From positions 1 to 14,336 of the forward strand of contig JAOUHR010000011.1 of assembly GCA_029884515.1 (NCBI GenBank): DNA of 14,336 nucleotides, written 5' to 3'. A program made the translations under genes and the position numbers. The notes under the pieces were generated by a model. The model did no database searches. It worked only from the letters and a program-made list of their open reading frames with translations, and had not been told where the DNA came from. Below are positions 1 to 6,406 of the stretch, piece after piece. The first letter of the stretch is position 1. The number at the start of each line of letters is the position of its first letter. This DNA is from Gemmatimonadota bacterium. GTDB lineage: Bacteria; Gemmatimonadota; Gemmatimonadetes; Gemmatimonadales; Gemmatimonadaceae.

Positions 1-971
1 GCGCTCGGCGAGAGGTCACCGGGGAGCGTGAAATTGGGCAGCGAGGCGAGCGCGACGTTGTAGGCGCGACCGATCCCGCTCTCGAGCATCCCACCGCACC
101 AGACGGGGACGCCCACACTCTCACAATAGTCGTGGATGCGGAGTGATGCGGTGAATCCGCCCACACGCCCCGGCTTGATGTTCACGATCCGGCCGGCGCC
201 GAGCGTGACCATGTCCTGCGCGCGCTCGAGGGAGACGATCGACTCGTCGAGGCAGATCGAGGTGCGCATCTTGGCCTGCAGCTCGGCGTGGCGCACGAGG
301 TCGTCCCACGCGAGCGGTTGCTCGATCATCATCAGGCCGAGGTCGTCGAGCTGGAGCAGGCGGTCGGTGTCGGCGAGGGTGTAGGCGTTGTTGGCGTCGG
401 CCATCAAGTGCGCCTCGGGGCCGACGGCGGTGCGCACGGCGCGCACCCAGTCCATGTCGCGACCGGGCGCGATCTTGATCTTCACCTTCTGGTAGCCGGC
501 GGCCAGTGCTTCCTGCGCCTTGGCGATGAGCGAGTGGACGTCGCGCTGGATGCCGAGCGAGATGCCGGTGGCGATCCGCTCGCGCGTGCCGCCGAGGAGC
601 CGGGCGAGCGGCATCCTCGCCTGTTCGGCGGCGATCGCCCAGCATCCCATCTCGAGTGCGGCCTTCGCCATCTGGTGGCCGCGCACGTCCTGCTCGAGCA
701 GCGCGTGCACATCGCCCGGTGCGTCAATGGACTTGCCGAGCAGGCGCGGCGCGAGGAAGCGCACGATGGTGGGCCATGCAGTGTCGAGCGTCTCGGGCGA
801 GTAGTTGGGCGCGTCGTCCACCACGCACTCGCTCCACGTGGTGGCGCCGTCGGCGTCGAAGAGCTCGCAGAGCATGATGCGGCGCTCGCGCATCTCGCCC
901 GAGCTGATGCGGAACGGCTCGCGGAGCGGGAGCCGGATCTCGCGGAGGACGATGCGGTCGATGCGGATCAT
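1..971 (-). CDS. menC: OSBS/NSAR-family enolase superfamily enzyme (o-succinylbenzoate synthase or N-succinylamino acid racemase), 3' end cut
   Basis: Enolase-superfamily enzyme of the muconate lactonizing subgroup; 323 complete codons are visible and the stop lies beyond the window edge. The N-terminal capping domain spans roughly residues 1-125 and the barrel follows. Catalytic residues are all in place: the KxK pair K164/K166, metal ligands D192 (DANNAY), E217 (IEQPL) and D242 (LDES), and the second-side base K266 (NIKPGRVGG). Their spacing matches that known for Amycolatopsis N-succinylamino acid racemase. Family members dehydrate SHCHC to o-succinylbenzoate in menaquinone synthesis, racemize N-succinylamino acids, or do both, and sequence alone rarely separates them. 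The ATG overlaps the stop of the upstream COG3375-type GNAT gene (ATGA), so the two are co-translated. No other men gene is visible. The symbol menC is therefore tentative; the GNAT partner favours an amino acid racemase role. Confidence 0.9.
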   Translation of the reverse strand, partial: MIRIDRIVLREIRLPLREPFRISSGEMRERRIMLCELFDADGATTWSECVVDDAPNYSPETLDTAWPTIVRFLAPRLLGKSIDAPGDVHALLEQDVRGHQMAKAALEMGCWAIAAEQARMPLARLLGGTRERIATGISLGIQRDVHSLIAKAQEALAAGYQKVKIKIAPGRDMDWVRAVRTAVGPEAHLMADANNAYTLADTDRLLQLDDLGLMMIEQPLAWDDLVRHAELQAKMRTSICLDESIVSLERAQDMVTLGAGRIVNIKPGRVGGFTASLRIHDYCESVGVPVWCGGMLESGIGRAYNVALASLPNFTLPGDLSPS

Positions 972-1732
972 CGGGAGAGAAGGTAGGTGCCGCCGCGGGC
1001 GTCCGCGACGAAGCCACGCACGGTGTAGCCGTGGAGCAGATAGTGGGCGAAGGCGCGGCGGGTGGCGAAGCGCCAACGGCGCGCGGCCGCGATGTCCCTG
1101 GTGGCGAGCGCGGTGATGTCGCGCGGGACACGGATGCCGACGTGCGGAGAGTCCACGAGGTCGCCTTCGCGCGCCTCGTCGCCGACGGCGAGCGGGAGCT
1201 GATCCGGCAGCGTCTCGAGAGGCGGCGCGGCCTTGGCCGGATCCACGGCCCAGTCGATCACGAGGCGGTCCGTGGGCATGTCACCCTGGAGCGGGGAGTT
1301 GGTGCCCTCGCCGTACATCGCCGCGACGAACTCCACGGCGCGCGCGCCCATGCGGTTCAGGTTCAGGTGCGCGTTGCGGGCGACCAGGGGATCGAACGTC
1401 CAATAGATGGTCTCGATGCCCAGCTCGCGGCACTTGTCGCGCTGGTACTCCTTGAGCCGTTCGCCCAGGTGCATGCCCTGCGCCTCCGGGCGCACGGCCA
1501 GCATGTCGGACCAGTGGACGACCTTGCCGTCCTTGATGCCGGTGACACCGAAGACGAAGCCGAGCATGGTGCCGTCGTCGGCGAAGGCGCCGGCGGTGAC
1601 GCCGCCCAGCTTCTGCGCGACGAGGAGCATGGCGGCGGGCACCTTCTCGGTGAAGCCGGTGCCCCAGGTGAGTTCCTGGAGGGCGACGCAGTTCGCCCGA
1701 TCTTCGTGAGAGTTGAAATCTCTGATCTGCAA
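968..1732 (-). CDS. GNAT superfamily acyltransferase, COG3375 type (possible N-succinyltransferase partner of NSAR)
   Basis: Predicted cytoplasmic protein of 254 residues. The N-terminal 160 residues form a GNAT fold: an IRDF beta strand, the family's LQELTWG segment, then VRPEAQGMHLGERLKEYQRD, which is the acyl-CoA pyrophosphate-binding loop (Q/R-x-x-G-x-G/A variant) and its helix. The C-terminal part (RVPRDITAL, WRFATRRAF, HGYTV) matches the tail I know from COG3375 proteins. These commonly sit beside menC-like genes; in Geobacillus kaustophilus a GNAT protein with an NSAR partner succinylates D-amino acids. Start choice: an in-frame ATG at 1807 would place start codons of this gene and its divergent neighbour on the same CCATGG and would translate a heptamer repeat into a non-conserved leader. 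The TTG at 1732 gives the usual family N-terminus, though it has no clear Shine-Dalgarno site. Substrate is inferred, not shown. Confidence 0.82.
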   Translation of the reverse strand: MQIRDFNSHEDRANCVALQELTWGTGFTEKVPAAMLLVAQKLGGVTAGAFADDGTMLGFVFGVTGIKDGKVVHWSDMLAVRPEAQGMHLGERLKEYQRDKCRELGIETIYWTFDPLVARNAHLNLNRMGARAVEFVAAMYGEGTNSPLQGDMPTDRLVIDWAVDPAKAAPPLETLPDQLPLAVGDEAREGDLVDSPHVGIRVPRDITALATRDIAAARRWRFATRRAFAHYLLHGYTVRGFVADARGGTYLLSR

Positions 1733-1744
1733 AGGGCGGGCGGG

Positions 1745-1772
1745 AGGTGTGAGGTGGGAAGTGTGAGGGAAC
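1745..1772 (+). repeat. Tandem heptamer repeat (AGGTGTG-type), 4 units
   Basis: Four consecutive 7-base units read AGGTGTG, AGGTGGG, AAGTGTG and AGGGAAC. A second tract at 10594-10621 has the same unit and closes with nearly the same last unit (AGGTAAC). Such tracts resemble the short tandemly repeated heptamers known from other bacteria such as filamentous cyanobacteria. No function is evident. Confidence 0.75.
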
Positions 1773-1782
1773 TGCGCGCAGT
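1771..1782. promoter_or_regulatory. Perfect 12-base palindrome, possible operator
   Basis: ACTGCGCGCAGT is its own reverse complement. It lies between the heptamer tract and the larger inverted repeat, upstream of both divergent operons. A dimeric regulator could bind it, but in GC-rich DNA a palindrome of this length can arise by chance. Confidence 0.3.
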
Positions 1783-1789
1783 GTTTGTC

Positions 1790-1810
1790 GCCATGGGTGA
1801 CTCCCATGGC
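1790..1810. promoter_or_regulatory. Perfect inverted repeat next to the PAP2 -10 element, likely operator
   Basis: Two 8-base arms, GCCATGGG and CCCATGGC, are exact reverse complements separated by 5 bases (TGACT). The right arm ends one base before TAAGAT, so the dyad fills the spacer between a weak -35 candidate and the -10. That is where repressor sites, and MerR-type activator sites with 19-20 base spacers, are found. The regulator is not in the window. Confidence 0.45.
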
Positions 1811-1816
1811 TAAGAT
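1811..1816 (+). promoter_or_regulatory. -10-like element TAAGAT of the PAP2 operon, possibly leaderless
   Basis: TAAGAT is followed after 7 bases by the in-frame GTG at 1824, the distance expected between a -10 hexamer and a transcription start. The same hexamer precedes the gene at 6407 with 8 bases between. This fits a transcript beginning at or beside the start codon. The -35 is weak. Confidence 0.45.
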
Positions 1817-1823
1817 ACGGGCC

Positions 1824-2690
1824 GTGCATCCTCCTCGCCTCACATGTTCGTTCCTCCTTGCCGTTCTGCTCTCATCTCTTCTTCCGCCGGGGATGCTGCG
1901 GGCGCAAGTGGACTCGGCGACCGCTCCCCGCGCAAGCTCGGCGCCGGTCGCGGCGACGCCACCGTCGATCGTGACCTGGCGAGACGTGGGATGGCTCGCG
2001 GTCACGGGTGGCGTGGCCGCGCTCGCGCAGCGCGCGGATCTCTCCGTGCGGCGCGAGGTGCGCGGGCCGGCGTCGCAGGCGAACGGGACGCTCGGCGCAC
2101 TCGCCGACCTCGGGAATGGGTGGGGGCAGCCGAGCGTGGTGATCCTCGGCGCGGCGATGTGGGGCGGGGGGCTCTGGGCGAAGAACCAGACCGTCGCCAC
2201 CGTCGGGCTGCGTGCGATCGAGGCGATCACGGTGGCCAGCGTGGTGACCAAGGTGATGAAGGGGTCGTTCGGCCGGGCGCGGCCGCGCGTGTCACCGACC
2301 GACTCATGGGACGTGGAGTTCGGGCGCGGGTTCTGGTCGACGGGTGGCGACTACGAGTCATTTCCGTCCGGACATGCCACGGCGGCATTCGCGTTCGCGG
2401 CGGCGGTCACGAGCGAGGTCGCGCACCGTGCGCCGCGTCGCGCGCGGCTCGTCGGCATCACCACCTACTCGATGGCGCTCGGCACCGCGTACGCGCGGAT
2501 GTATCGGGATGCGCACTGGCTGAGTGATGTGACGATGGGCGCCGGCATCGGTGTGGTGGGCGGGCTCGCGGTCACGCGCTGGCATGCGACGCGCCCCGGC
2601 AACCGCGTGGACGCGATCCTGCTCCGGCCCGTCCTCTCGCCTTCTCCCACGGGGAGCACGAACATCGGAGTCTCGCTCACATGGCGGTGA
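1824..2690 (+). CDS. PAP2-family phosphatase with signal peptide
   Basis: Membrane-associated or periplasmic type 2 phosphatidic acid phosphatase-like protein, 288 residues. All three motifs of the vanadium-haloperoxidase-like active site are present: K146 to RP153-154 (KX6RP), PSGH at 181-184, and an R225-x5-H231-x3-D235 motif in which the usual first Ser is Ala. These catalyse phosphate removal through a phosphohistidine; substrates are usually lipid phosphates or undecaprenyl pyrophosphate, which cannot be decided here. An N-terminal hydrophobic stretch (residues about 8-20) ending near LRAQ looks like a signal peptide, followed by a low-complexity A/P/S linker. Start: GTG is preferred because it lies 7 bases after a -10-like hexamer; an ATG at 1806 would extend the protein by six residues but would overlap the inverted repeat. 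First gene of a three-gene operon; its stop lies inside the next gene. Confidence 0.9.
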   Translation: MHPPRLTCSFLLAVLLSSLLPPGMLRAQVDSATAPRASSAPVAATPPSIVTWRDVGWLAVTGGVAALAQRADLSVRREVRGPASQANGTLGALADLGNGWGQPSVVILGAAMWGGGLWAKNQTVATVGLRAIEAITVASVVTKVMKGSFGRARPRVSPTDSWDVEFGRGFWSTGGDYESFPSGHATAAFAFAAAVTSEVAHRAPRRARLVGITTYSMALGTAYARMYRDAHWLSDVTMGAGIGVVGGLAVTRWHATRPGNRVDAILLRPVLSPSPTGSTNIGVSLTWR

Positions 2691-3214
2691 GCGGGATCTT
2701 CATCACCACCGAACTCGAGGGCGAGCTCGCGAAGCGCATCCATGCGCACCAGATGGAGTTCGACCCGAAGATGGGGCGCTACCTGCCGCCCCACATCACG
2801 CTGATCGGATCGTCGGGCTGCGGCCCCTGCCCGCCCGACACCCCGGTCGCGCTGATGAAGGAGAAGATCCTCCCGATCGCGGCCACCACCGCGCCGATCG
2901 CGCTGCAGTTCGGCCCCCCGGAGCGATTCGTGCAGCGCGAGATCGTCTCGATGCGGCTCGATCCGCATGGGCCGCTCCGCAGCCTGCACGAGCGGCTCAA
3001 GACGTGCGGCCTGCCGTTCCTGCCGAGTCGCTACCCCTTCACGCCGCACTGCACGATCAACCTCTATCCGACACTCACGGCGACGAACCTGAGGAAGATG
3101 CTCGCCATCCGTGAGGACGAGCCGTTCACGGTGCACACCATCTGCGTCTACCACACGCGCGAACCACAGCCGCCGACGCTGCTCTTCCGGGCGGTGCTCG
3201 AGGGGAAGGAGTGA
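2681..3214 (+). CDS. 2H phosphoesterase (2'-5' RNA ligase / cyclic phosphodiesterase-like)
   Basis: Predicted soluble cytoplasmic protein of 177 residues without signal peptide. It carries the two HxT motifs that define the 2H superfamily: H38-I-T40 in PPHITL and H123-C-T125 in TPHCTI, spaced as in the LigT/YjcG group. Members hydrolyse or form 2',5' or 2',3'-cyclic phosphodiester bonds in RNA or small nucleotides; the substrate here is unknown. The ATG overlaps the end of the PAP2 gene by 10 bases and has GGAG 10 bases upstream. A GTG two codons later would make the classic 4-base GTGA overlap and is equally possible. Its own stop overlaps the start of the next hydrolase, so translation of the three genes is probably coupled. 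The pairing of a cytoplasmic nucleic-acid-type enzyme with two exported hydrolases is unexplained. Confidence 0.85.
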   Translation: MAVSGIFITTELEGELAKRIHAHQMEFDPKMGRYLPPHITLIGSSGCGPCPPDTPVALMKEKILPIAATTAPIALQFGPPERFVQREIVSMRLDPHGPLRSLHERLKTCGLPFLPSRYPFTPHCTINLYPTLTATNLRKMLAIREDEPFTVHTICVYHTREPQPPTLLFRAVLEGKE

Positions 3215-4170
3215 GGTCGCGCGCGGGCTGTCGCAGGCCGCGCCACGGCGATCATCACGCGCTGGTCGCCGGTGCCGCGGTACTCTTCCTCCTCGCGGGA
3301 GTCCCAGCGATGGACCTCGACGCCCAGTCTCAACTCTTCCGGTCCACCGACGTCGATACGCTCCCGTCGAAGCCGGCCACCGCACGGATCGCCTACGGCG
3401 ACGACCCACTCCAGTTCGGCGACCTGCGCGTGCCGGACGGGAAGGGGCCGTTCCCCGTCGCGATCATCCTCCACGGCGGCTGCTGGGTGGAGCGCTACGC
3501 GTCGATCGTGAACAGCACCCCGCTCGCGGACGCGCTCCGCGACGCAGGCGTCGCCACCTGGAACATCGAGTACCGGCGCACCGACAGCCCCGGCGGCGGG
3601 TGGCCGAACACCTTCATCGATGTCGCCCAGGGCGCCGAGTATCTGCGCACCCTCGCGAAGCGCTATCCGCTCGACCTCACGCGCGTGGTCGCCGTGGGGC
3701 ACTCGGCGGGCGGCCATCTCGCGCTCTGGCTCGCCGGCGCGGCGGAGCACCGCGTGCCGGCCAGGAGCCCGATCGCGCGGGAGGACCCGCTCCCGATCAC
3801 CGCCGTCATCGCGCTCGCCGGCATCGCCGACCTGCGCGACTTCCGCACCTACTCGGCCAGCACCTGCGGCGACGTGGTGGATGCCTTCATGGGCGGCACG
3901 CCGCAGCAGGTGCCGGAGCGCTACGCCGCGGGCTCACCGGTGGAGCTCCTCCCGCTCAAGACGCCGCAGGTGCAGGTGGTCGGCACGTTCGATCGCGTGA
4001 TGCCGGAACGCGCGCGCAATGCGCACGCCGAGGCGGCGAAGCAGTCGGGGAGCCCGATGGAGCTCATCGTGGTGGAGGCTGCAGGGCACCACGAGCTCAT
4101 GGCGCCGCGGAGCGTGGCCTGGCCGGCGGTGCGCGACGCGGTGCTCAGGGCGCTCGGCGTGAAGGACTGA
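3211..4170 (+). CDS. Exported alpha/beta hydrolase (BD-FAE / HSL-like esterase family)
   Basis: Alpha/beta-fold hydrolase of 319 residues. The oxyanion motif HGGCW begins at H88, the nucleophile elbow GHSAGG places the catalytic Ser at 165, a likely acid is D261 (GTFDRVMP) and the base is His 293 or 294 (AGHHELM). This order fits carboxylesterases of the hormone-sensitive lipase and BD-FAE type. A basic N-terminus followed by a hydrophobic stretch (about residues 17-33) and a DAQS site suggests export. The GTG start overlaps the preceding stop as GTGA, with AGGGG five bases upstream of it; no better start keeps the signal peptide. Last gene of the PAP2 operon. Its final 26 bases are also the antisense of the 3' end of the convergent hydrolase gene. 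Substrate unknown. Confidence 0.85.
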   Translation: MRSRAGCRRPRHGDHHALVAGAAVLFLLAGVPAMDLDAQSQLFRSTDVDTLPSKPATARIAYGDDPLQFGDLRVPDGKGPFPVAIILHGGCWVERYASIVNSTPLADALRDAGVATWNIEYRRTDSPGGGWPNTFIDVAQGAEYLRTLAKRYPLDLTRVVAVGHSAGGHLALWLAGAAEHRVPARSPIAREDPLPITAVIALAGIADLRDFRTYSASTCGDVVDAFMGGTPQQVPERYAAGSPVELLPLKTPQVQVVGTFDRVMPERARNAHAEAAKQSGSPMELIVVEAAGHHELMAPRSVAWPAVRDAVLRALGVKD

Positions 4171-5125
4171 GCCCCGGCGGCGCCGACTCGAGATCGGGCG
4201 CCGCGAGCGTCCGCAGCCAGCGCCCGATCGCCCCGTAGTAGGTGGCCGAATCGGCGGAGAAGGCGCGGTCGTGGCCGCCGGTGAGCGTCACGAACTCCTT
4301 GGGCGCGGGCGTCGCGGCGAACAGCCGCTGGCCGAACTCGAGCGGGATCACGGCGTCGTCGGTCGCGTGCAGCTGGAGCTTGGGCATCGCGATGCTGTCC
4401 ATGCGCTGGACGCTCGCGAATCGCTGGCCCGCCACGAGGCGCACGGGGAGCCAGGGGTAGCGTTCCGCGCCCACGTCCGGAACGGATGTGAATGCGCCCT
4501 CGAGGATCAGGCCGGCCGCCTCGACATTGGCCGCGAGCTCGGTCGCCACGCCGGAGCCGAGCGAGTGGCCGTAGATGATGATCCGCGAGCGCGGGATCCC
4601 GCGGTCCCGCACCATCCAGTCGTAGACCGCGCGCGCGTCGCGGTAGAGCGCCGCCTCGTTCAGCGGCCCGTCGTCGCTGGCGCCGAAGCTGCGATAGTCG
4701 AACGAGACCACTCCCACACCCTCGGCGACGAGCGCGCGCGTCCACTCCTGTCGCATCGGGAGGGAGATGTTGCCCGCGTTGCCGTGGCAGACGAGGATCC
4801 AGTAGCCGAGCGCACGGACGCTGTCGGCGGGAGGCACCACCCAGGTGACGAGGGTGAGCGAGTCGGACGTCGCGACACGGAATGGCTCGACGCGAAGGTC
4901 GGCCGCGGGAGCGACCATCGCGCGGCCCCCGTATTCGTCCGGATGGTAGACGAGCGCGCGCTCGTTGAGCTTGAGATAGGCGATCGCGCCGAGGTAGCCG
5001 AGGGCGGCGATCGCGAGTGGGGTGAGGAGCAGCCAGCGGCGGGTGCCGTTCGGACGGCGCCCGGGCGAGTTGCCGGGCGCGCGCGACGTACCTGGCGACG
5101 GCACACGCGGGATCACGCCGCTCAC
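4145..5125 (-). CDS. Membrane-anchored alpha/beta hydrolase (COG1073, ABHD13/Bem46-like)
   Basis: Protein of 326 residues with a Pro/Arg-rich cytoplasmic N-terminus (1-30), one membrane segment (about 31-50) and an extracytoplasmic alpha/beta hydrolase domain. HGNAGN (from H114) forms the oxyanion region, GHSLGSG holds the nucleophile S188, the acid is D256 or D257 (HATDD) and the base is H285 (GGHDRAF). This arrangement and the YHPDEYGG motif after the membrane segment are typical of the Bem46/ABHD13 group, whose bacterial substrates are mostly unknown. The GTG start overlaps the stop of the thioredoxin gene by four bases (GTGA), making it the third gene of the thiol-pathway operon. The C-terminal tail (after residue 310) is Pro/Ser/Arg-rich and its last codons overlap the end of the gene on the opposite strand. 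Confidence 0.87.
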   Translation of the reverse strand: MSGVIPRVPSPGTSRAPGNSPGRRPNGTRRWLLLTPLAIAALGYLGAIAYLKLNERALVYHPDEYGGRAMVAPAADLRVEPFRVATSDSLTLVTWVVPPADSVRALGYWILVCHGNAGNISLPMRQEWTRALVAEGVGVVSFDYRSFGASDDGPLNEAALYRDARAVYDWMVRDRGIPRSRIIIYGHSLGSGVATELAANVEAAGLILEGAFTSVPDVGAERYPWLPVRLVAGQRFASVQRMDSIAMPKLQLHATDDAVIPLEFGQRLFAATPAPKEFVTLTGGHDRAFSADSATYYGAIGRWLRTLAAPDLESAPPGLSPSRRAP

Positions 5126-5637
5126 TTCAATGCCTTCTGGATCGCCCCCTCGATGTCCTGCTTCCCGCCGAGCCCGGTGTAGACCACGGTGCCGTTCTTG
5201 TCGAGCACCACCACGTAGCTCGTCGCGGGCACATCGTACACCTCGACCGCGTCGCCGCGCCGGTCATAGAAGTGCGTGAAACCGAGCAGGTGCTCGGCGG
5301 TGTACCGCCGCACGCGCTCAGGGGACTGGTTCACGCTCACCGCCACGCCGACGAAGGCGACGCGCGTGCCGTACTTCTTCTGCGCGGCTTCCATCGTGGG
5401 TTCGAGCTCCCGGCAGTTCGGGCACCACGTGGCCCAGAACTCGATCACCGCCGGCTTGCCGGCGATCACCGGTGCGAGCTTGGCGGGCGTGCCGTCGAGC
5501 ATCTCCATCGTCGCGTCGGGACCCTTGAGGCCCACCGCGATCCCGCTCTCCTGCGCCCCGGCATCCGGCGAGAAGGTGAGCGAGGCGAGGACGAAGGCGA
5601 TCGCGGCCGCGGGGCCGCGCAGCGGTGACTTGCTCAT
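5122..5637 (-). CDS. Exported TlpA/ResA-like thioredoxin-fold protein
   Basis: Periplasmic thiol-disulfide oxidoreductase of 171 residues. A signal peptide (about residues 1-28, ending DAGAQ) precedes a TlpA/ResA-type thioredoxin domain with the active-site WCPNC at 71-75 (C72, C75) and the conserved cis-proline P137 in VPATS. Such proteins reduce disulfides outside the cytoplasm, for example in cytochrome c maturation or to recycle other oxidoreductases. Upstream, overlapping by ATGA, is a DsbD-like membrane transporter that would supply electrons from cytoplasmic thioredoxin; downstream, overlapping by GTGA, is a membrane-anchored hydrolase. The Pro in the CPNC loop is common in TlpA relatives. 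No cytochrome c biogenesis gene is visible in the window, so the target is not known. Confidence 0.92.
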   Translation of the reverse strand: MSKSPLRGPAAAIAFVLASLTFSPDAGAQESGIAVGLKGPDATMEMLDGTPAKLAPVIAGKPAVIEFWATWCPNCRELEPTMEAAQKKYGTRVAFVGVAVSVNQSPERVRRYTAEHLLGFTHFYDRRGDAVEVYDVPATSYVVVLDKNGTVVYTGLGGKQDIEGAIQKALK

Positions 5638-6350
5638 ATGAGGAGCTTACCCATCTCGATGAGGTACCACTCGGCGACGCCGAGCATGAGGAACGCGAAG
5701 AGCCGCTTGATCCAGACCATCCAGAGTCCCGCACGCGGCAGCCGCGAGACCGCGCCGCTCGACAGGCCCACCACGACGAGCAGGGTGCACATCCCGATGG
5801 AGAACACGAATAAGTACACGAAACCGAGCGTGGCGCTCCCTGTGGTCCCCACCCAGGTGAGGACGGCGGCCATCACCGGGGCGGAGCAGGGGGCGGCGAC
5901 GAGCCCGGACATGGAGCCCATCACGAAGGCACCGGCGGCGCGGCCGCCCGTGCCTGCGGTGGCCGCCCGCTGCACCAGCGCGTTGGGGAGCCGCACCGGG
6001 ATCACGTCGAGCATCGCCAGCGCGGCGAGGATCAGCATGTTCGCCATCGCCAGGTAGAGCCAGGGGTTGGTGCTGATCGACCCGAAGAGCGTACCCGTGA
6101 GTCCCGCGATCAGCCCGAGGATCGAATAGACCGTCGCGAGGCCCAGCACGTAGGCCAGGGTGAGCGCCACGGTGCGCCAGCGGGGCGGGGTTTCGGTGCC
6201 CACGGTCTGCCCGCCCACGATCGCCGCGGTGATCGGGATCATCGGGTAGATGCAGGGCGTCAGGCTCGTGAGCACGCCCGCGAGGAAGACGAGCGGGATG
6301 GCGGTGAGCGGGCTCGACGAGAGCTGCGCGGCGATGTTGGAGAAGTCCAT
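5634..6350 (-). CDS. DsbD/CcdA-like transmembrane thiol-electron transporter
   Basis: Integral inner-membrane protein of 238 residues with about six hydrophobic segments and no fused thioredoxin domains, so it corresponds to the central domain of DsbD or to CcdA. The two membrane cysteines that pass electrons are present in their signature contexts: C33 in TPCIYP and C155 in APCSAP. It moves reducing power from cytoplasmic thioredoxin to periplasmic partners, most likely the TlpA-like protein whose ATG overlaps its stop (ATGA). The chosen ATG starts just before the first hydrophobic segment; an open frame continues upstream but is Arg-rich and would run into the divergent gene. No Shine-Dalgarno site is seen before the ATG. 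First gene of a three-gene minus-strand operon. The two-protein layout is a split equivalent of full-length DsbD. Confidence 0.9.
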   Translation of the reverse strand: MDFSNIAAQLSSSPLTAIPLVFLAGVLTSLTPCIYPMIPITAAIVGGQTVGTETPPRWRTVALTLAYVLGLATVYSILGLIAGLTGTLFGSISTNPWLYLAMANMLILAALAMLDVIPVRLPNALVQRAATAGTGGRAAGAFVMGSMSGLVAAPCSAPVMAAVLTWVGTTGSATLGFVYLFVFSIGMCTLLVVVGLSSGAVSRLPRAGLWMVWIKRLFAFLMLGVAEWYLIEMGKLLI

Positions 6351-6392
6351 GGGGTCCGTGGAAGCTCGGCGCGCGCAGGGGCGGACGCAAAG

Positions 6393-6398
6393 TAAGAT
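6393..6398 (+). promoter_or_regulatory. -10-like element TAAGAT before the GT-C-like gene
   Basis: The hexamer lies 8 bases before the ATG at 6407 within the 56-base divergent intergenic region. A transcript from it would start at or next to the ATG, and no Shine-Dalgarno site is present, which fits a leaderless mRNA. On the other strand the overlapping TATCTT could serve the minus-strand operon. No good -35 is seen. Confidence 0.45.
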
Positions 6399-6406
6399 AT
6401 TCCTGC

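Larger units (their letters stand above)
1733..1823. promoter_or_regulatory. Divergent control region between the GNAT/OSBS operon and the PAP2 operon
   Basis: This 91-base region holds, from left to right, a tandem heptamer tract (1745-1772), a perfect 12-base palindrome (1771-1782), a perfect inverted repeat (1790-1810) and a -10-like TAAGAT (1811-1816). A weak -35 candidate, TTGTCG at 1785-1790, lies 20 bases before the TAAGAT. The number of dyads in so short a space suggests that both operons are controlled here. The boundaries depend on the TTG and GTG starts chosen for the flanking genes. Confidence 0.5.

Noticed and set aside
1733..1807. N-terminal extension of the GNAT protein to the ATG at 1807
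   Set aside because: It would translate the heptamer tract and place its start codon on that of the divergent gene; the family normally begins at the IRDF-like strand.
1031..1813. Plus-strand open frame opposite the GNAT gene
   Set aside because: The minus-strand frame matches the COG3375 GNAT fold; the plus-strand product has shadow-type composition and no motif.
4178..4203. Hairpin as intrinsic terminator of the PAP2 operon
   Set aside because: The stem is imperfect, lies inside the opposite coding sequence and is not followed by a T-rich stretch.
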